Made by a program: the position numbers and the translations under genes. From NCBI GenBank assembly GCA_020796225.1, contig CM036753.1, positions 67,276,365-67,340,364 of the forward strand: a DNA stretch of 64,000 bases, in the 5' to 3' direction. Below the pieces are notes generated by a model, which saw only the letters and a program-made list of their open reading frames with translations, did no database searches and was not told where the DNA came from. Origin of the DNA: Arion vulgaris. Its lineage: Eukaryota > Mollusca > Gastropoda > Stylommatophora > Arionidae. How positions within the stretch are numbered: the stretch's first letter is position 1; every line of letters starts with the position of its first letter. This document shows positions 40,205-51,495 of the stretch, one piece after another.

Positions 40205-40530
40205 ATAAGTTAAGTTATGTTAAGTTATGTTAGCGATCGACGTCACGGCACATTGGGTATTCCCATGCATGCTCTGTCCTCCGCTGCAGCAGCCATCCTA
40301 AAGTCCATTTGCTCACCGTACCCATGAGAAGTTGATTACTATATCTTCTCTCTCTACCACGAAGACGACACTGTCTGGCATGTCCACATTTAAAGCCTAA
40401 TTCTCGAACTCGTTCCAGTGTCTGAGACGTGCCCATGTCACATAATTGAGAGCGTACCGCATTGATGATATCGGCTCTGTCCATACTTCTGCCCGCTTGA
40501 GGCGGGGTAGGTGAGACATCAGAACTCACC
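40205..40530 (-). pseudogene. LINE-L related 3' end
   Basis: Minus strand open for 99 codons: QAGRSMDRADIINAVRSQLC, ELGFKCGHARQCRLRGRERR, YSNQLLMGTVSKWTLGWLLQ, RTEHAWEYPMCRDVDR. Same order as LINE-L (SGRAMDQADI, NQQRTGVVSR, ERLWTNWFDV) but a distinct subfamily. The 3' side has repeated TAACTTAACA words. Confidence 0.7.
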
Positions 40531-40554
40531 TACCCTAAACAAATTCAATGTTTC

Positions 40555-40900
40555 AGCGTCAGCGAGAAAACAGTGTTGATGACCATCTTTTGGGACTGCT
40601 AGTGCGTAATCCAGAAACAATTTTGGAAGCATTGAAATACTGACAACTATAATCCCTATGTAGAAACGTTGCAGAAACTACAAGCAAGATTGCTGCATGT
40701 TCGTCCTGGTAAACACGCAATTCTCCAACATGACACTGCTCGACCACACACGAGTCGACAAACAACGGCAACATTAGACCGTCTCAACTTTGACGACATT
40801 TTGGCGCACCCATCATATAGCCCCGATTTGGAACCTTGTGAATTTTTTCCCAAAGCTCAAGGAACATTTCAAAGTAAACTGATATGCTTCTGACAAGGAT
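40555..40900 (+). pseudogene. Mariner-like transposase remnant
   Basis: With frameshifts the plus strand reads MMTIFWDC, then VETLQKLQARLLHVRPGKHA, ILQHDTARPHTSRQTTATLD and HPSYSPDLEPCEFF. The HDxARPHT and YSPDLxPC blocks are those of mariner transposases and hold the second and third catalytic acids. The third position here is E where mariners usually have D. The N-terminal DNA-binding part and first catalytic acid are missing. Confidence 0.8.
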
Positions 40901-40904
40901 ATGG

Positions 40905-41629
40905 CATCAGACGTAAGTATTAAAGAACTGGTTTCGACTTATTTATTGACTTTTTTTTTTCTTTAAAATATGAAAATGTTGATATTTTATCAATTTCTTG
41001 ATTACTATCTTTCACATTTTCCAAACATGTTTAAATTCCTATATGTTTTTCAAATAAAGACTGTAAGAAAAGATTCCATTATATTCGTCATACTTATTTT
41101 TTTCCTTCCTTGTGACTGTACAATAATTTGTTATTTGTAGAATAATCTATTTTCAGACTTTTCATAAGTAGGTCACGGATATTATAAATTACATCACACT
41201 TGTGTTAAAACAACATATCCTGATAGCCCATCCAACTAGCTTTCCAACCATATATAAACATGCCTATTTTCAATGCAAAGAATTTATATGGTTGCTAAAT
41301 ATAGATCAGGGCATCAAAATATCCAAAAACCTTAAAAACTTGCAAATGGTTAAGAGTTAAAATTCCTCTGTTTTCCTCGACGGGCTGCAAAAACTTGTTT
41401 GACGTTAGCGTGTGTGTGTGTAGAACTGGGTGGTGACTACACTGAAAAATAATGACACCTTACGTAAAGGACATCCAACGCTTTCAGAAAATGCATGTTT
41501 CATGTGTACATTATGTATATTATTGAAGTAATGACCTTGGAGGCATTACTTTTCAAACAACAGTCTTAAAAGGACAACAATATAGGTCACTGTTGGTGCT
41601 AGACATGGATACCTGTTGTCCTTCCTCCT
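40905..41629. other. Unassigned DNA
   Basis: AT-rich; a short (GT)n run near 41407. No element recognised. Confidence 0.4.
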
Positions 41630-42450
41630 TTTCTTGGCGTCACTTGATTGGGTTACGGCACATAATATGTCAGGCCAGGAATAGTCATTCAGTGGACACT
41701 TATGTCAACATTAGATGAGCTCTACTTGCGTTGCTCTCACACAGACTACAAGAGATGCAGGAAAAAGTAGATGCTCTGGCAGTAACGGCACAAATCGTCC
41801 GCTTTAAAATTAACCAAGAGAAGACAAAAGTAATGTGAAGCAAAAACATACAAAAAAGATCCGATATGTATTGAGAGAAGGACTATCGAAGACTCCATGA
41901 ATTTGTCTGCCTTGTAAGTAAAATCAATTAATCAGAAGGTACCGATGGTACTTAACCGATTATGTATCACTAGCATTCTCCCAATATTAGAAATCTAGCC
42001 ATATTTACTAGACAGCTTTTCTCTCCTGCACATATTGAGGAATCTACTGCCATATTTACTAAAACAAAGCTTTTATCACCTGCACATATTGAGGAAATCT
42101 ACTGCTATATTTACTAAAACAAAGCTTTTATCTCCTGCACATATTGAGGAGATCTACTGCTATATTCACTAAAACAAAGCTTTTATCTCCTGCACATATT
42201 GAGAAGATCTACTTCCATAACTTTGATGTATTCTTAGACTTAGATGAGATAACATAGTTGCAAAGACAGAATTGTGGATAAGAACAGGATAGAAGCCCAC
42301 GGTGTTCCATGTTAGAGAAGAACATGGCGATGTGTCGGACATACCCTGAAGAAGATAAAATCGAGTATCATTAGAAAAGCAGTCGAATAACCAATAAGCA
42401 ATAGAACCCAGAAGAAAAACGAAAATTCACAATTTACTTTGCATCGCAAT
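41630..42450 (+). pseudogene. LINE-B RT fragment with tandem expansion (copy 2)
   Basis: In shifting frames the sequence reads TLMSTLDELY (the decayed L-D-D-L-D-F-A-D-D region), then LLSHRLQEMQEKVDALAVTA and KINQEKTKVM, i.e. the RT palm/thumb of an RTE-like LINE. A 55-bp array then occupies the L-H-T-V-W-K-S...T-K-T-K position (41970-42225). Downstream words MCRTYPEEDKIEYH match RAYPAEDTAECH of the copy at 62950. Non-functional. Confidence 0.7.
41970..42225 (+). repeat. 55-bp minisatellite inside LINE-B
   Basis: Four copies (CCTGCACATATTGAG at 42025, 42079, 42134, 42189). The unit contains CTACTGCTATATTTACTAAA followed by ACAAAGCTTTTATC. This aligns with the single-copy LINE-B sequence at 62957 (CTCCTGCACACAGTGTGGAA...CACTAAAACAAAGC). 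Confidence 0.9.
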
Positions 42451-42459
42451 AAAGTTTTT

Positions 42460-43854
42460 ACAGTTGGCTCAGCCATTCTACCTCTGTCTTCAGATCATAT
42501 GTTATTCATTGTTAAGAATATCCTTTCAACAAGTGCAGATGTGACTGGTAGGATGTAAATGTATTCTATAATTTGTACGAGATTGGGCAATGAAATATAT
42601 GTTTCTTTGAAATGACTGAATAGTTGTATCCATTTTTCTTCACAACTTGTATTTTCCCAAATGTCATAGTTTGCTGAACAAAAAAAACCCCCACTTTTTA
42701 CATTTTTTTCTTCAAAATAACCGAGACAAAATGATCAACTAGCTGGAACACCGGGACGATACCTTCAAACCGGGACAGTCCCCGTCGAACCGGGACGTAT
42801 TATAAACCTACATATATCTATTAATTTTATGATATTTTCAAAATTTATTTTCATTGGGCCTTTATCTAGTAGTGTTGCAACGGGTGAATCCAGTTATGGT
42901 TCTGTCAAATGATGGCTACTCGGATTTTGTTTAAATATATTACGTTGCCTACGGGTTATCTGAAGGATCCAACTTTTTGGACGAGATCAAGTGGGCTCTA
43001 CACATTGATTTTAGCCTAAATTGACGAGAATATGAACAAACTGATATATCGTTGTTTACCTAGGAAGAACGTTAAATGAACTCAGTGTGTGGGGGTTTTT
43101 AATAAAATCATGGACAGCATAAAATAAATATGAGATTTTAGCCAACAAACACTAATCAAAAATGTCATACACGAATAATAATAATAAGAAGAAAAAGATT
43201 AATAATAATAATAATTTAAGAAAAGACACGTTAGGAAATCGTAAATCAAACTGTTCACGTTATTTGATTTGTAATATTGTGTTGTTTCATGGATTACAGT
43301 TTTTAAAACGTCTGTTCATCGAGTGTTGACCGTGTATTCCTGTTCTTTGTAATATGGCCATGCCTCGCGTTTTGTTAATCTTTCGTCAAATGTTGTTTAG
43401 TTAATTTTATTGCAAAATTTACTTTTTTTTTTCTTGTTTATACTGTTAGCGCATCAAATCAAACGCACATATTGTGTGTGTGTTCCAGCAACGAAGATTC
43501 TCAACAATGGCAACAGGTTGATATTTGTATAAGAAATATCCTTTATAGAACGTATTGATGGAAAGAATTATGCCCACAGTCTCCATACATTCATGCAATA
43601 TGTTTTGTCTGCAGCCTACATTTACGGGAAAAGATTGGTTTACCGTCATGTCTGATGATTCAGCGTCATCATGTGCCATGAAAGCTGGGAGAGGCAACCA
43701 TAAAGTCTCTACTAAGTACTGACTATCAGTTTAGATATTGACATTTTTCTGAGATATAAAGTTAGGCATTACATTTTTAATAAGAATGCAACCAAACTTT
43801 ACTGAATACGTAGTCTTTTATAACAGAACATCAGGAACTGAGTGCAGTTAATTT
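42460..43854. other. Unassigned DNA
   Basis: Contains repeated CCGGGAC words at 42750-42800 (possibly the end of a decayed DNA transposon) and an AAT-rich microsatellite at 43175-43216. An 83-codon minus-strand frame at 43446-43697 has no recognisable motif. Confidence 0.4.
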
Positions 43855-44265
43855 TAGACGAATTCGTTATCAGGTGAATCCACATTGTAAGCAGATCAGT
43901 TCCAGTGTGGAATATCTCCAATGCACTCTGCGCACGTCCATAGTTGCTCCGATCTCCTTCACAATATCTCCAACAGCGTCCAGAGTCTAACGTACGAGTT
44001 CGATATTGATTGATGAACCCACTCATAAGCCTGGTGTGTGGTTCTCTTCTGGCCACTCCAATCTTCCTTCTAAGCTCTTGCAATATAACTGCTGTTAACG
44101 TGGATTGGAGTAGATGAAAGCCTTTTTGCCACAACACTCTATGAAGACGTTAAGAAAATCAGCTCTGTCTATTGGATGACCCGATGATATGATGTCAGAA
44201 CCAACCTCCCTGTCCGCTTTATCATTGTCATCGACATCAATGTGCCGTGAAATGAAAATGAATGT
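43855..44265 (-). pseudogene. LINE-L related RNase H tail
   Basis: Minus strand: DKADREVGSDIISSGHPIDR, then ADFLNVFIE, with later frameshifts. The N-E-K-A-D-like block followed by G-x-x-I-D-R-A-D matches the order in the LINE-L copy at 11818. Confidence 0.55.
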
Positions 44266-45039
44266 TAAATGCAGATCATTATAGACAAATTCATTATCAC
44301 ATTCATCAATGTTGAATATAAATAACTTCAGATAAATTCAACATCAGATGAATTAATCTTGAATTCAGATAAGTTAAACTTATTTCATTATAAATATTAT
44401 CTAAGTTGAATACAGATAACAGTTATTAGCAAAATGTTTGTTGAATTGTTTTATTGATAAATTTAATTTAAAAAATATGTCACATCGGTTTTTAAAATCT
44501 CTTTCTTCAACTTCTATTCTAGTTAAACTCGAATCTCGATTTAAAATAAAATAAAATAACTGCAACGCATCTAAGAGATTAAACTGGATTCTTGAGACAA
44601 CCTGGGATGGCTTGGACGTATTCTGTGTTTTTTTCTGCTGCTCGCATATTCTGTCTATTACTGTTTTCTGACATCCTGACAGAGAAATCCCAGTGGACCT
44701 CTTCGTCTGCTTACACTGTAACCATGGTTTCACATTATGTGGGTTGAAAAGGTATTTCCAACTGAAAAGAGCTGAGAAACCGTAGGGGATATAGACAGAA
44801 GGTATAAATGGAAGTCGTCGAAATAGAGGTCTCACGCACAGAGTTAAAGATTGCAATGTAAAGTTTATACTCACGTGGGGCTGTACAATCAAAGTGTCAC
44901 TATGCATGACATGATCAATGACATTTATGTTTTATTAATAAAATCGTGTTCGTAATAACGATGACGGTGATGATGATGATATTGATGATGGTGATGACGA
45001 CGATGACACTGGTTATGATAATGATGATAATTTATTTAT
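44266..45039. other. Unassigned DNA with an open minus-strand frame and GAT microsatellite
   Basis: A 168-codon minus-strand frame (44401-44907) has no recognisable domain. The left part has diverged AACTTCAGATAAATTCAAC words. A GATGATGAT-rich microsatellite lies at 44960-45030, next to the LINE-D copy. Confidence 0.35.
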
Positions 45040-45334
45040 TTTAAGATGTAATTCTCTGTATTTCAATTGTTTTTAGCATTGCGAAAGTTTGATTTGTTTT
45101 TTTTGAGCTTTTCAATGATATCCTTTTCTGAATCATCGTTCAGCGATACTGTATTTCCCAAATGTACACAATTTTAAATCTCCTATTATTTCATTGTGTA
45201 ATTGAATTTTTTTATTTCTCATTATTTTTGTTTCCGCATTATTAAATTTAAGTCTTATTGTTTGAGATGTGCTAGAAAGTTTATTTTCATATTAGTATTG
45301 TCGTATTGACTGGAGAACAGATTAATATCGTTCA
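45040..45334 (-). pseudogene. LINE-D, thumb part, left of inserted LINE-G
   Basis: Minus strand: TIRLKFNNAETKIMRNKKIQ, LHNEIIGDLKLCTFGKYSIA, then frameshifted EKDIIEKLKK. This is the post-YADD K-I-N...K-T-K-x-M block and the F-V-x-L-G-x-x-V-S region. It continues the RT palm found at 46755-46985. Confidence 0.75.
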
Positions 45335-46754
45335 TCATCATCATCAGGTGCCGTCTCCACATCGAAGGTTGGCTGCAATGAATCTCCAGCATCCTCTGTC
45401 TTTCGCCTTGGTGTTGCACACTGCCAGACTGTAACCTGTCCATTTCTTAAAGTTTCCTCCCACTTATCTCTCGGTCTTCCTCTTGCTCTTCTCCCTCAAC
45501 TTTCCCCTCTAGTAAATGTTTTATCATGGTGTCATGCCTTTTATGTGCCCAAAATACTTTACTTGTCTGAATTTTATTTCTCTTAATAATTGTTTCTTCA
45601 TGCCTAGTTTTCCTAAAACTTGTTTATTTGTCTGTTTTTCTGTCCACGAAACTCTGCTTATTCTTCTATATATCCACATCTCAAATGCATCAATTCTGTC
45701 TTCTAACTGCTTGTTCATTGTCCATGTTTCCGAGCCATACATTAATATAGGATATATATAGCATTTGATCATTCTAATTTTTAGCCTGTTTGTGATTTGT
45801 TTGGATGTCAGTAACTTTCTCATACTATTGAAATTATCCTTGGCCATTCCTATTCTCTTTTAATTTCAGTTATACATCTGCCATCATCTGTTATCATCTG
45901 ACCGAGATAGGAGTAGCTTTTACTTGATGTAGTAATTCTCCATGTATTTTTATATTCATTTTAGGTTTTTCCATTTCCTTGTTGATTACCATAGTTTTTG
46001 TTTTCTGTATGTTAATGTCTAATCCATATTCCTTGCTAGTTCTGTCCAATTGGTCCACTAATTCTTGTAGATCTTGTTCATTTTCTGCTACAAATACTGT
46101 GTCATCTGCATATCTTAAGTTATTTATTATTTTTCCATTGATCTTGAGTCCTGGCATTCCCTCTATTTGTTTGAAGATTTTCTCTGTGTAGATGTTAAAT
46201 AGGCTTGGTGACAGTATGCATCCTTGTCTCACTCCTCTCTTTATGTCTATGTATGGAGAGTAGCTATTTTCATATTTTATTATTGCTGTCTGTTCCCAGT
46301 ATATGTTACTTATTAGTCTGATATCATCCCCATCTAGGCCTATTTCTTGTAGACATATGATTAGCTTTTCATGTTGGACTCTGTCAAAAGCTTTGCTATA
46401 ATCGATGAAACACAAGTAGATACTTTTGCACTTCATATACTTGTCAGCGAGTAGTCTTATACAAAGTATTGCCTCTCTTGTTCCTCTGTTTTTTTCTAAA
46501 GCCAAACTGTTCTTCTCCTACTTCTATGTCTATCTTGTTTTTAATTCTTTCATGTATGATCTTGAGTAGTATTTTTGTTATGTGGCTCATCAGGCTAATT
46601 GTCCTATAGTCTGTGCACTCCTGTGCTTTGGGCTTTTTTGGGTAGTGGTATGAATACTGATGTCTTCAAGTCTCTTGGTATATATCCTGTGTTATATATA
46701 TCATTGCACAAATCTGTAATGGTTGAAATACCAAAATCCTTCACATAGTCCTTC
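45335..46754 (-). mobile_element. LINE-G, RTE-like LINE inserted in LINE-D
   Basis: Best RT in the window. A 203-codon frame (45894-46505) holds the palm: YLCFIDYSKAFDRVQHEKLI (first catalytic Asp), IKRGVRQGCILSPSLFNIYT and NNLRYADDTVFVAE (the YADD pair). A second frame (45524-45847) carries YPILMYGSETWTMNKQLEDR and the C-terminal part, and a third holds the basic end. Upstream, SLMSHITKILLKIIHERIKN and EEQFGFRK are readable after a frameshift at about 46495. The 3' end is CACCTGATGATGATGATG. Flanks 45324-45334 and 46755-46765 are both AATATCGTTCA. 5'-truncated and frameshifted, so not autonomous. Confidence 0.9.
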
Positions 46755-46985
46755 AATATCGTTCACATAGTTGAAATCTTTTAGCACTGAATAAGTGTCT
46801 ATCGAATCCCTTTACTGTTATCCTTTATGGTTTCTCTTATCGGACAGTCTATGGCAATGTTAAACAGTAATGGTGAAATAATAGATCCTTATCTAACCTC
46901 TATTTTGATCTTGAAACTCTTTATCAAATGGTTGCTGCAAACTGCCTGACACTGAAAGTCTCCATATAATGCGTTAATTATACTA
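46755..46985 (-). pseudogene. LINE-D, RT palm, right of inserted LINE-G
   Basis: Minus strand: NALYGDFQCQAVCSNHLIKS, then GSIISPLLFNIAIDCPIRET and NSKGIR. This is the R-x-G-V-R-Q-G-x-x-x-S-P-x-L-F-N block of the RT palm, upstream of YADD. The YADD segment itself is missing or unreadable. Confidence 0.8.
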
Positions 46986-47246
46986 ATTCTTCTTCTTCAA
47001 ACTCTCCATATCGACCACTTGTTAACCACTCTGTGTGATTTGTATGTGATCTGAGCATAAGAGCTATTGTACGTTGTGCCAGTTATGCGTTTACAAGTAT
47101 GCCGGCCCATCCGATTTCTGCTTGCTGTTTATTTACTATGGTAGCTTCCCTAGGTCCTACATCAATCGCCTCTTACGACATGCCTTGTAGGTCGCAGTGT
47201 TACTATTCTTTGCTTCTCTTGCTGTCCCCAGCACAACACGGGCGAA
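46986..47246 (-). mobile_element. S4 retroposon, full length
   Basis: Tail seen as TTCTTCTTCTTC at 46986. Body with AACTCTCCATATCGACCACT, GTGCCAGTTATGCGTTTACA and GCCTTGTAGGTCGCAGTGTT. The 5' end lies near CAGCACAACACGGGCG. Confidence 0.9.
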
Positions 47247-47649
47247 GTTATACTGATAATTGTTATTGGTATTCCATAATTATGGAGTTCATAGTTCATA
47301 AGTGCGATTCCAACTTCATTGCATCGGGTCACTCCATAATTGCTCCGTTCCTGTGCCAATGAAACACGAAATGCTAACAACTGTGAAATGTTTCCTGTGT
47401 GAACTAATTCTAGAATTATGGAGTATTTTCCTTAAATATATCTTAAGCAGGCTATCAAATGCCTTTTCAAAATATCAACAAAAACCCTATAGATATGAGA
47501 CTAAACTATTTATTGTTTTGTTCAACTTTCTGTTGTACAAACGTGATTTATGCATGATTTTTGTTTGGTCTAAAACCTGCTTGTTCTTTCTCAAATTTGT
47601 GATATAATGCTACGTTCCTTTTTTTTTGAAGGATCATTCTACTAAAATA
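47247..47649. other. Unassigned DNA, possible S2 remnant
   Basis: GATTCCAACTTCATTGCATC (47308) weakly resembles the S2 3' part. The rest is unassigned. Confidence 0.3.
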
Positions 47650-47890
47650 AGGAGTGTTTGGCCGAACAGATTAGAGTGTGGCTCCATGAGGCAGACTCGT
47701 GTTCAATTCACGTCAGACCAAGGATTTTTCTTGTTGTGGACATAAATGAAAAATCCTAACTTGAACAGCTTCGCGGCGACTGCACTAGCCATGCAGTCAT
47801 TAAATGCCTCAGGCTCCCGTCCCACCTGTCCTACACCGCCCTAAAAAGCGGTACTACAGCAGGCAGTAACGACAACAGTTTTGTTTTATT
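47650..47890 (+). mobile_element. S7 SINE-like element (tRNA-derived)
   Basis: Head TGTTTGGCCGAACAGATTAG and a B-box-like GTGTTCAATTCACGTC about 35 bp later. The body contains GCGGCGACTGCACTAGCCAT, CACCGCCCTAAAAAGCGGTA and GGCAGTAACGACAACAG. No second copy in the window. Confidence 0.55.
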
Positions 47891-48249
47891 TTACTAAATT
47901 ATTTTACATGCTAATAATTAAAAAAAAGATATTCCTCCCCAGTTGTTACAATTTCTTAAATCCCCCTTCGTAAGTAACTTGATAGCAGAGTTTATTATCC
48001 ATTCTCCTGGATTACTATTTCTTGACTCCATTTACCATTTATAATACATATATATGATATAGGGGGGTTTATAATTGCACAATTATTTGGAACAGATGTC
48101 TCTTTGTTTCTGATTCTTCGTCATTATCATTTCTGTACAAAAGCCTTCACTGCCAGGTGCCTTATACTTCTTATTCAACCTGATAACTTCTTTTATCTCT
48201 GTTTCTGAGATGGCTTGGATGTTTGTGTCTAATTCTTATTCTGCTACTG

Positions 48250-48715
48250 CTACGTCAGTACAAGAGGGTAGCACAAGAGGATACTAAGAGCTTGTATATT
48301 CCCAGTGGCAACGTATGGGTGTGAAGCGTAGATATTTAACAAGACAGTGGAAAAATATATATGCTTTTGAATGTGTTACAGGAGATTCCTACGTATATCA
48401 TGAACAGAGAAGAGAATAAATAGATCTATACAGTAAGAACTTAAAATCAAAGAAAACTGACTAATGCTACAAATAAGAATGAGAAAATTGAGGTATTTTG
48501 GATATATAAAAAGACACGATGGGCTGGAGAAGACCATCATGAAGGAGGCATACCGGAAAAGATGAGAAGAGGAAGACCACAGAGAAGATGGATTCAGGAT
48601 GTAACTGATGGTTTGAACATGACGGCTGCAGAGAAGGGACATCTGGCATATAAGTGAGAGAAATTTCGAAGAACTATTGTGGTGGTATAGTTCTGCTCAG
48701 GACAAACTGCAAGCT
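48250..48715 (+). pseudogene. LINE-H C-terminus (copy 1)
   Basis: With stops: YPVATYGCEA, RRFLRIS, MLQIRMRKLRYFGYIKRHDG, LEKTIMKEAY, GRPQRRWIQ-like words, then REKFRRTIVVV. Matches the minus-strand copy at 59485. Confidence 0.75.
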
Positions 48716-49004
48716 ATTTGGTGATGACAAGAGTAATTTGAACGGCTTTGCAACTATTTAAAATGCTCTCTACACAGTTCTTTCTCTCTCGCGATCATCG
48801 CCCAGACCGATGTACCAGATTTCACCATATATTCTATTCATGTGGAAATCTGATTCATGCAGCCTTAGCATTGGTGTGTTTTACGTCCCATCTTCAGTAC
48901 CATTTGGAGCTCTAGTGCTTATCCTTCGGCGATGTGTCCGGTTTCAGCCAGCGTTTACTCGGTTTGCTCTCCGTTCTGTAGCCATATAGTGTTTTTTACG
49001 TTGT

Positions 49005-49118
49005 GGGGTAGCTAGCCCCACGCCCGAACTCCTCAATCTCCTCTTACGACATGCGTGGCAGGTAACAGTGGTTCTATTCTTTACGCCCCAATTTGCGCCC
49101 CGGTAACCAATCGGGCGT
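49005..49118 (-). mobile_element. S4 retroposon 5' fragment
   Basis: CTCTTACGACATGCGTGGCA, GGTAACAGTGGTTCTATTCT and GCGCCCCGGTAACCAATCGG are the S4 5' part; closest to the variant at 5931. Confidence 0.7.
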
Positions 49119-49332
49119 ACACAGTTCTATTTTCTCTATTATTCCAGAGATAATGTTTCTGTTGTATTTATCTATTATCTATTCCTTCCGCGACTTTCAG
49201 TGTTCAGTGTATGCAAAGAGTTCTGTCAAGTGCCCTCGAGTGCGCCTTGGATATGGTGTTTCCTACCGTCTCTACTATTTCTGTTGTTCATTGTTGTTTG
49301 AGTTGAAGACCTTTGGCTTTTAAACAATTATA

Positions 49333-49530
49333 TGCTCGCCTGTCCAGCGTGTTCGTAGCGCGTTGGACTGCGGGTGAGAAGCCCTCTGTGAGTGCGGGTT
49401 CAATTCCGCGGGCTAGCAGAAAAGCCCTAGATTCCCAGATTTCTGGTGTTCGTGGCACCAAACCAACGGTTACGATGTCCATGGCACCGAGCCGAAGAGC
49501 TGAAAGCTCAAGTGTTTCTGGGTCAGAAAA
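49333..49530 (+). mobile_element. S3 SINE, full length
   Basis: Head CGCCTGTCCAGCGTGTTCGT and B box GGGTTCAATTCCGCGGG. The body ends in GAGCTGAAAGCTCAAGTGTT. Flanks ACAATTATAT and ACAGTTATAT resemble a duplication with one mismatch. Confidence 0.9.
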
Positions 49531-49617
49531 AAGAAAAACAGTTATATCTGAATAATAGTGCTCGGTGTAGTATACTGTTTGATGATAATCCTGTTACATG
49601 GCCCAACAGTTTCGTTT

Positions 49618-51189
49618 GTTGTTTCTAAATATGCTCTAGCAGATGTGTTGTTTCTACCAAGTTTCTAAATATGCTCTAGCAGATGTGTTGTTTCTACCAA
49701 ATTTCTAAATATGCTCTAGCAGATGTGTTGTTTCTACCAAGTTTCTAAATATGCTCTAGCAGATGTGTTGTTTCTACAAAGTTTCTAAATATGCTCTAGC
49801 AGATGTGTTGTTTCTACCAAGTTTCTAAATATGCTCTAGCAGATGTGTTGTTTCTACCAAGTTTTTAAATATGCTCTAGCAGATGTGTTGTTTCTACCAA
49901 GTTTCTAAATATGCTCTAGCAGATCTGTTGTTTCTACCAAGTTTCTAAATATGCTCTAGCAGATGTGTTGTTTCTACCAAGTTTCTAAATATGCTCTAGC
50001 AGATGTGTTGTTTCTACCAAGTTTTTAAATATGCTCTAGCAGATGTGTTGTTTCTACCAAGTTTCTAAATATGCTCTAGCAGATCTGTTGTTTCTACCAA
50101 GTTTCTAAATATGCTCTAGCAGATGTGTTGTTTCTACCAAGTTTCTAAATATACTCTAGCAGATGTGTTGTTTCTACCAAATTTCTAAATATGCTCTAGC
50201 AGATGTGTTGTTTCTACCAAGTTTCTAAATATGCTCTAGCAGATGTGTTGTTTCTACCAAATTTCTAAATATGCTCTAGCAGATGTGTTGTTTCTACCAA
50301 GTTTCTAAATATGCTCTAGCAGATGTGTTGTTTCTACCAAGTTTCTAAATATGCTCTAGCAGATGTGTTGTTTCTACCAAGTTTTTAAATATGCTCTAGC
50401 AGATGTGTTGTTTCTACCAAGTTTCTAAATATGCTCTAGCAGATGTGTTGTTTCTACCAAATTTCTAAATATGCTCTAGCAGATGTGTTGTTTCTACCAA
50501 GTTTCTAAATATGCTCTAGCAGATGTGTTGTTTCTACCAAGTTTCTAAATATGCTCTAGCAGATGTGTTGTTTCTACCAAGTTTTTAAATATGCTCTAGC
50601 AGATGTGTTGTTTCTACCAAGTTTCTAAATATGCTCTAGCAGATCTGTTGTTTCTACCAAGTTTCTAAATATGCTCTAGCAGATGTGTTGTTTCTACCAA
50701 GTTTCTAAATATGCTCTAGCAGATGTGTTGTTTCTACCAAGTTTTTAAATATGCTCTAGCAGATGTGTTGTTTCTACCAAGTTTCTAAATATGCTCTAGC
50801 AGATCTGTTGTTTCTACCAAGTTTCTAAATATGCTCTAGCAGATGTGTTGTTTCTACAAAGTTTCTAAATATGCTCTAGCAGATGTGTTGTTTCTACCAA
50901 ATTTCTAAATATGCTCTAGCAGATGTGTTGTTTCTACCAAGTTTCTAAATATGCTCTAGCAGATGTGTTGTTTCTACCAAGTTTCTAAATATGCTCTAGC
51001 AGATGTGTTGTTTCTACCAAGTTTCTAAATATGCTCTAGCAGATGTGATGTTTCTACCAAGTTTCTAAATATGCTCTAGCAGATGTGTTGTTTCTACCAA
51101 GTTTCTAAATATGCTCTAGCAGATGTGATGTTTCTACCAAGTTTCTAAATATGCTCTAGCAGATGTATTGTTTCTACCAAGTTTCTAAA
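49618..51189. repeat. 40-bp satellite array, about 39 copies
   Basis: The unit is GTTTCTAAATATGCTCTAGC plus AGATGTGTTGTTTCTACCAA. Nearly all copies are identical. Diagnostic variants are GTTTTTAAAT (49861, 50021, 50381, 50581, 50741), AGATCTGTTG (49921, 50081, 50641, 50801) and ATTTCTAAAT (49701, 50181, 50261, 50461, 50901). The left edge is at ...TTTGTTGTTTCTAAAT; the right edge is at GTTTCTAAAAGTC. Confidence 0.98.
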
Positions 51190-51369
51190 AGTCTCGTTTT
51201 TTTTATCTTATCTCTCTATGTTACTCTCATTATTGTTCACAGGCATTTAATCTCTATTGTTGTCATGTTCATTATTTCGATTTCTGCATGTGTCCAATTG
51301 TTGTGGTCATCACCGCAAGAACATTCCTGGCGAGTAGGGATATAATGATTTATTAATTCATTGATTGAT

Positions 51370-51495
51370 GGATAGGACTATCATCATTGCACTTCGGTGA
51401 TTAACCATGGGAGCTCCGATTTCTTTCTTTACACAGGAAGATCTCAGCTGTAGTGCACGAACTCCATAGCACCGCTGAGGGTCATCAATGTCTTT
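51370..51495. repeat. S8 dispersed repeat, copy 2
   Basis: ATCATCATTGCACTTCGGTG, TTTCTTTACACAGGAAGATC and GTAGTGCACGAACTCCATAG in the same order as 38385-38510. Confidence 0.65.

Noticed and set aside
42740..42800. Repeated CCGGGAC words as a DNA transposon terminus
   Set aside because: No matching inverted end or duplication could be found.
44401..44907. 168-codon minus-strand frame
   Set aside because: Longest non-repeat frame without a transposon motif, but no recognisable domain or homologous copy in the window and an AT-rich background; not enough to call a gene.
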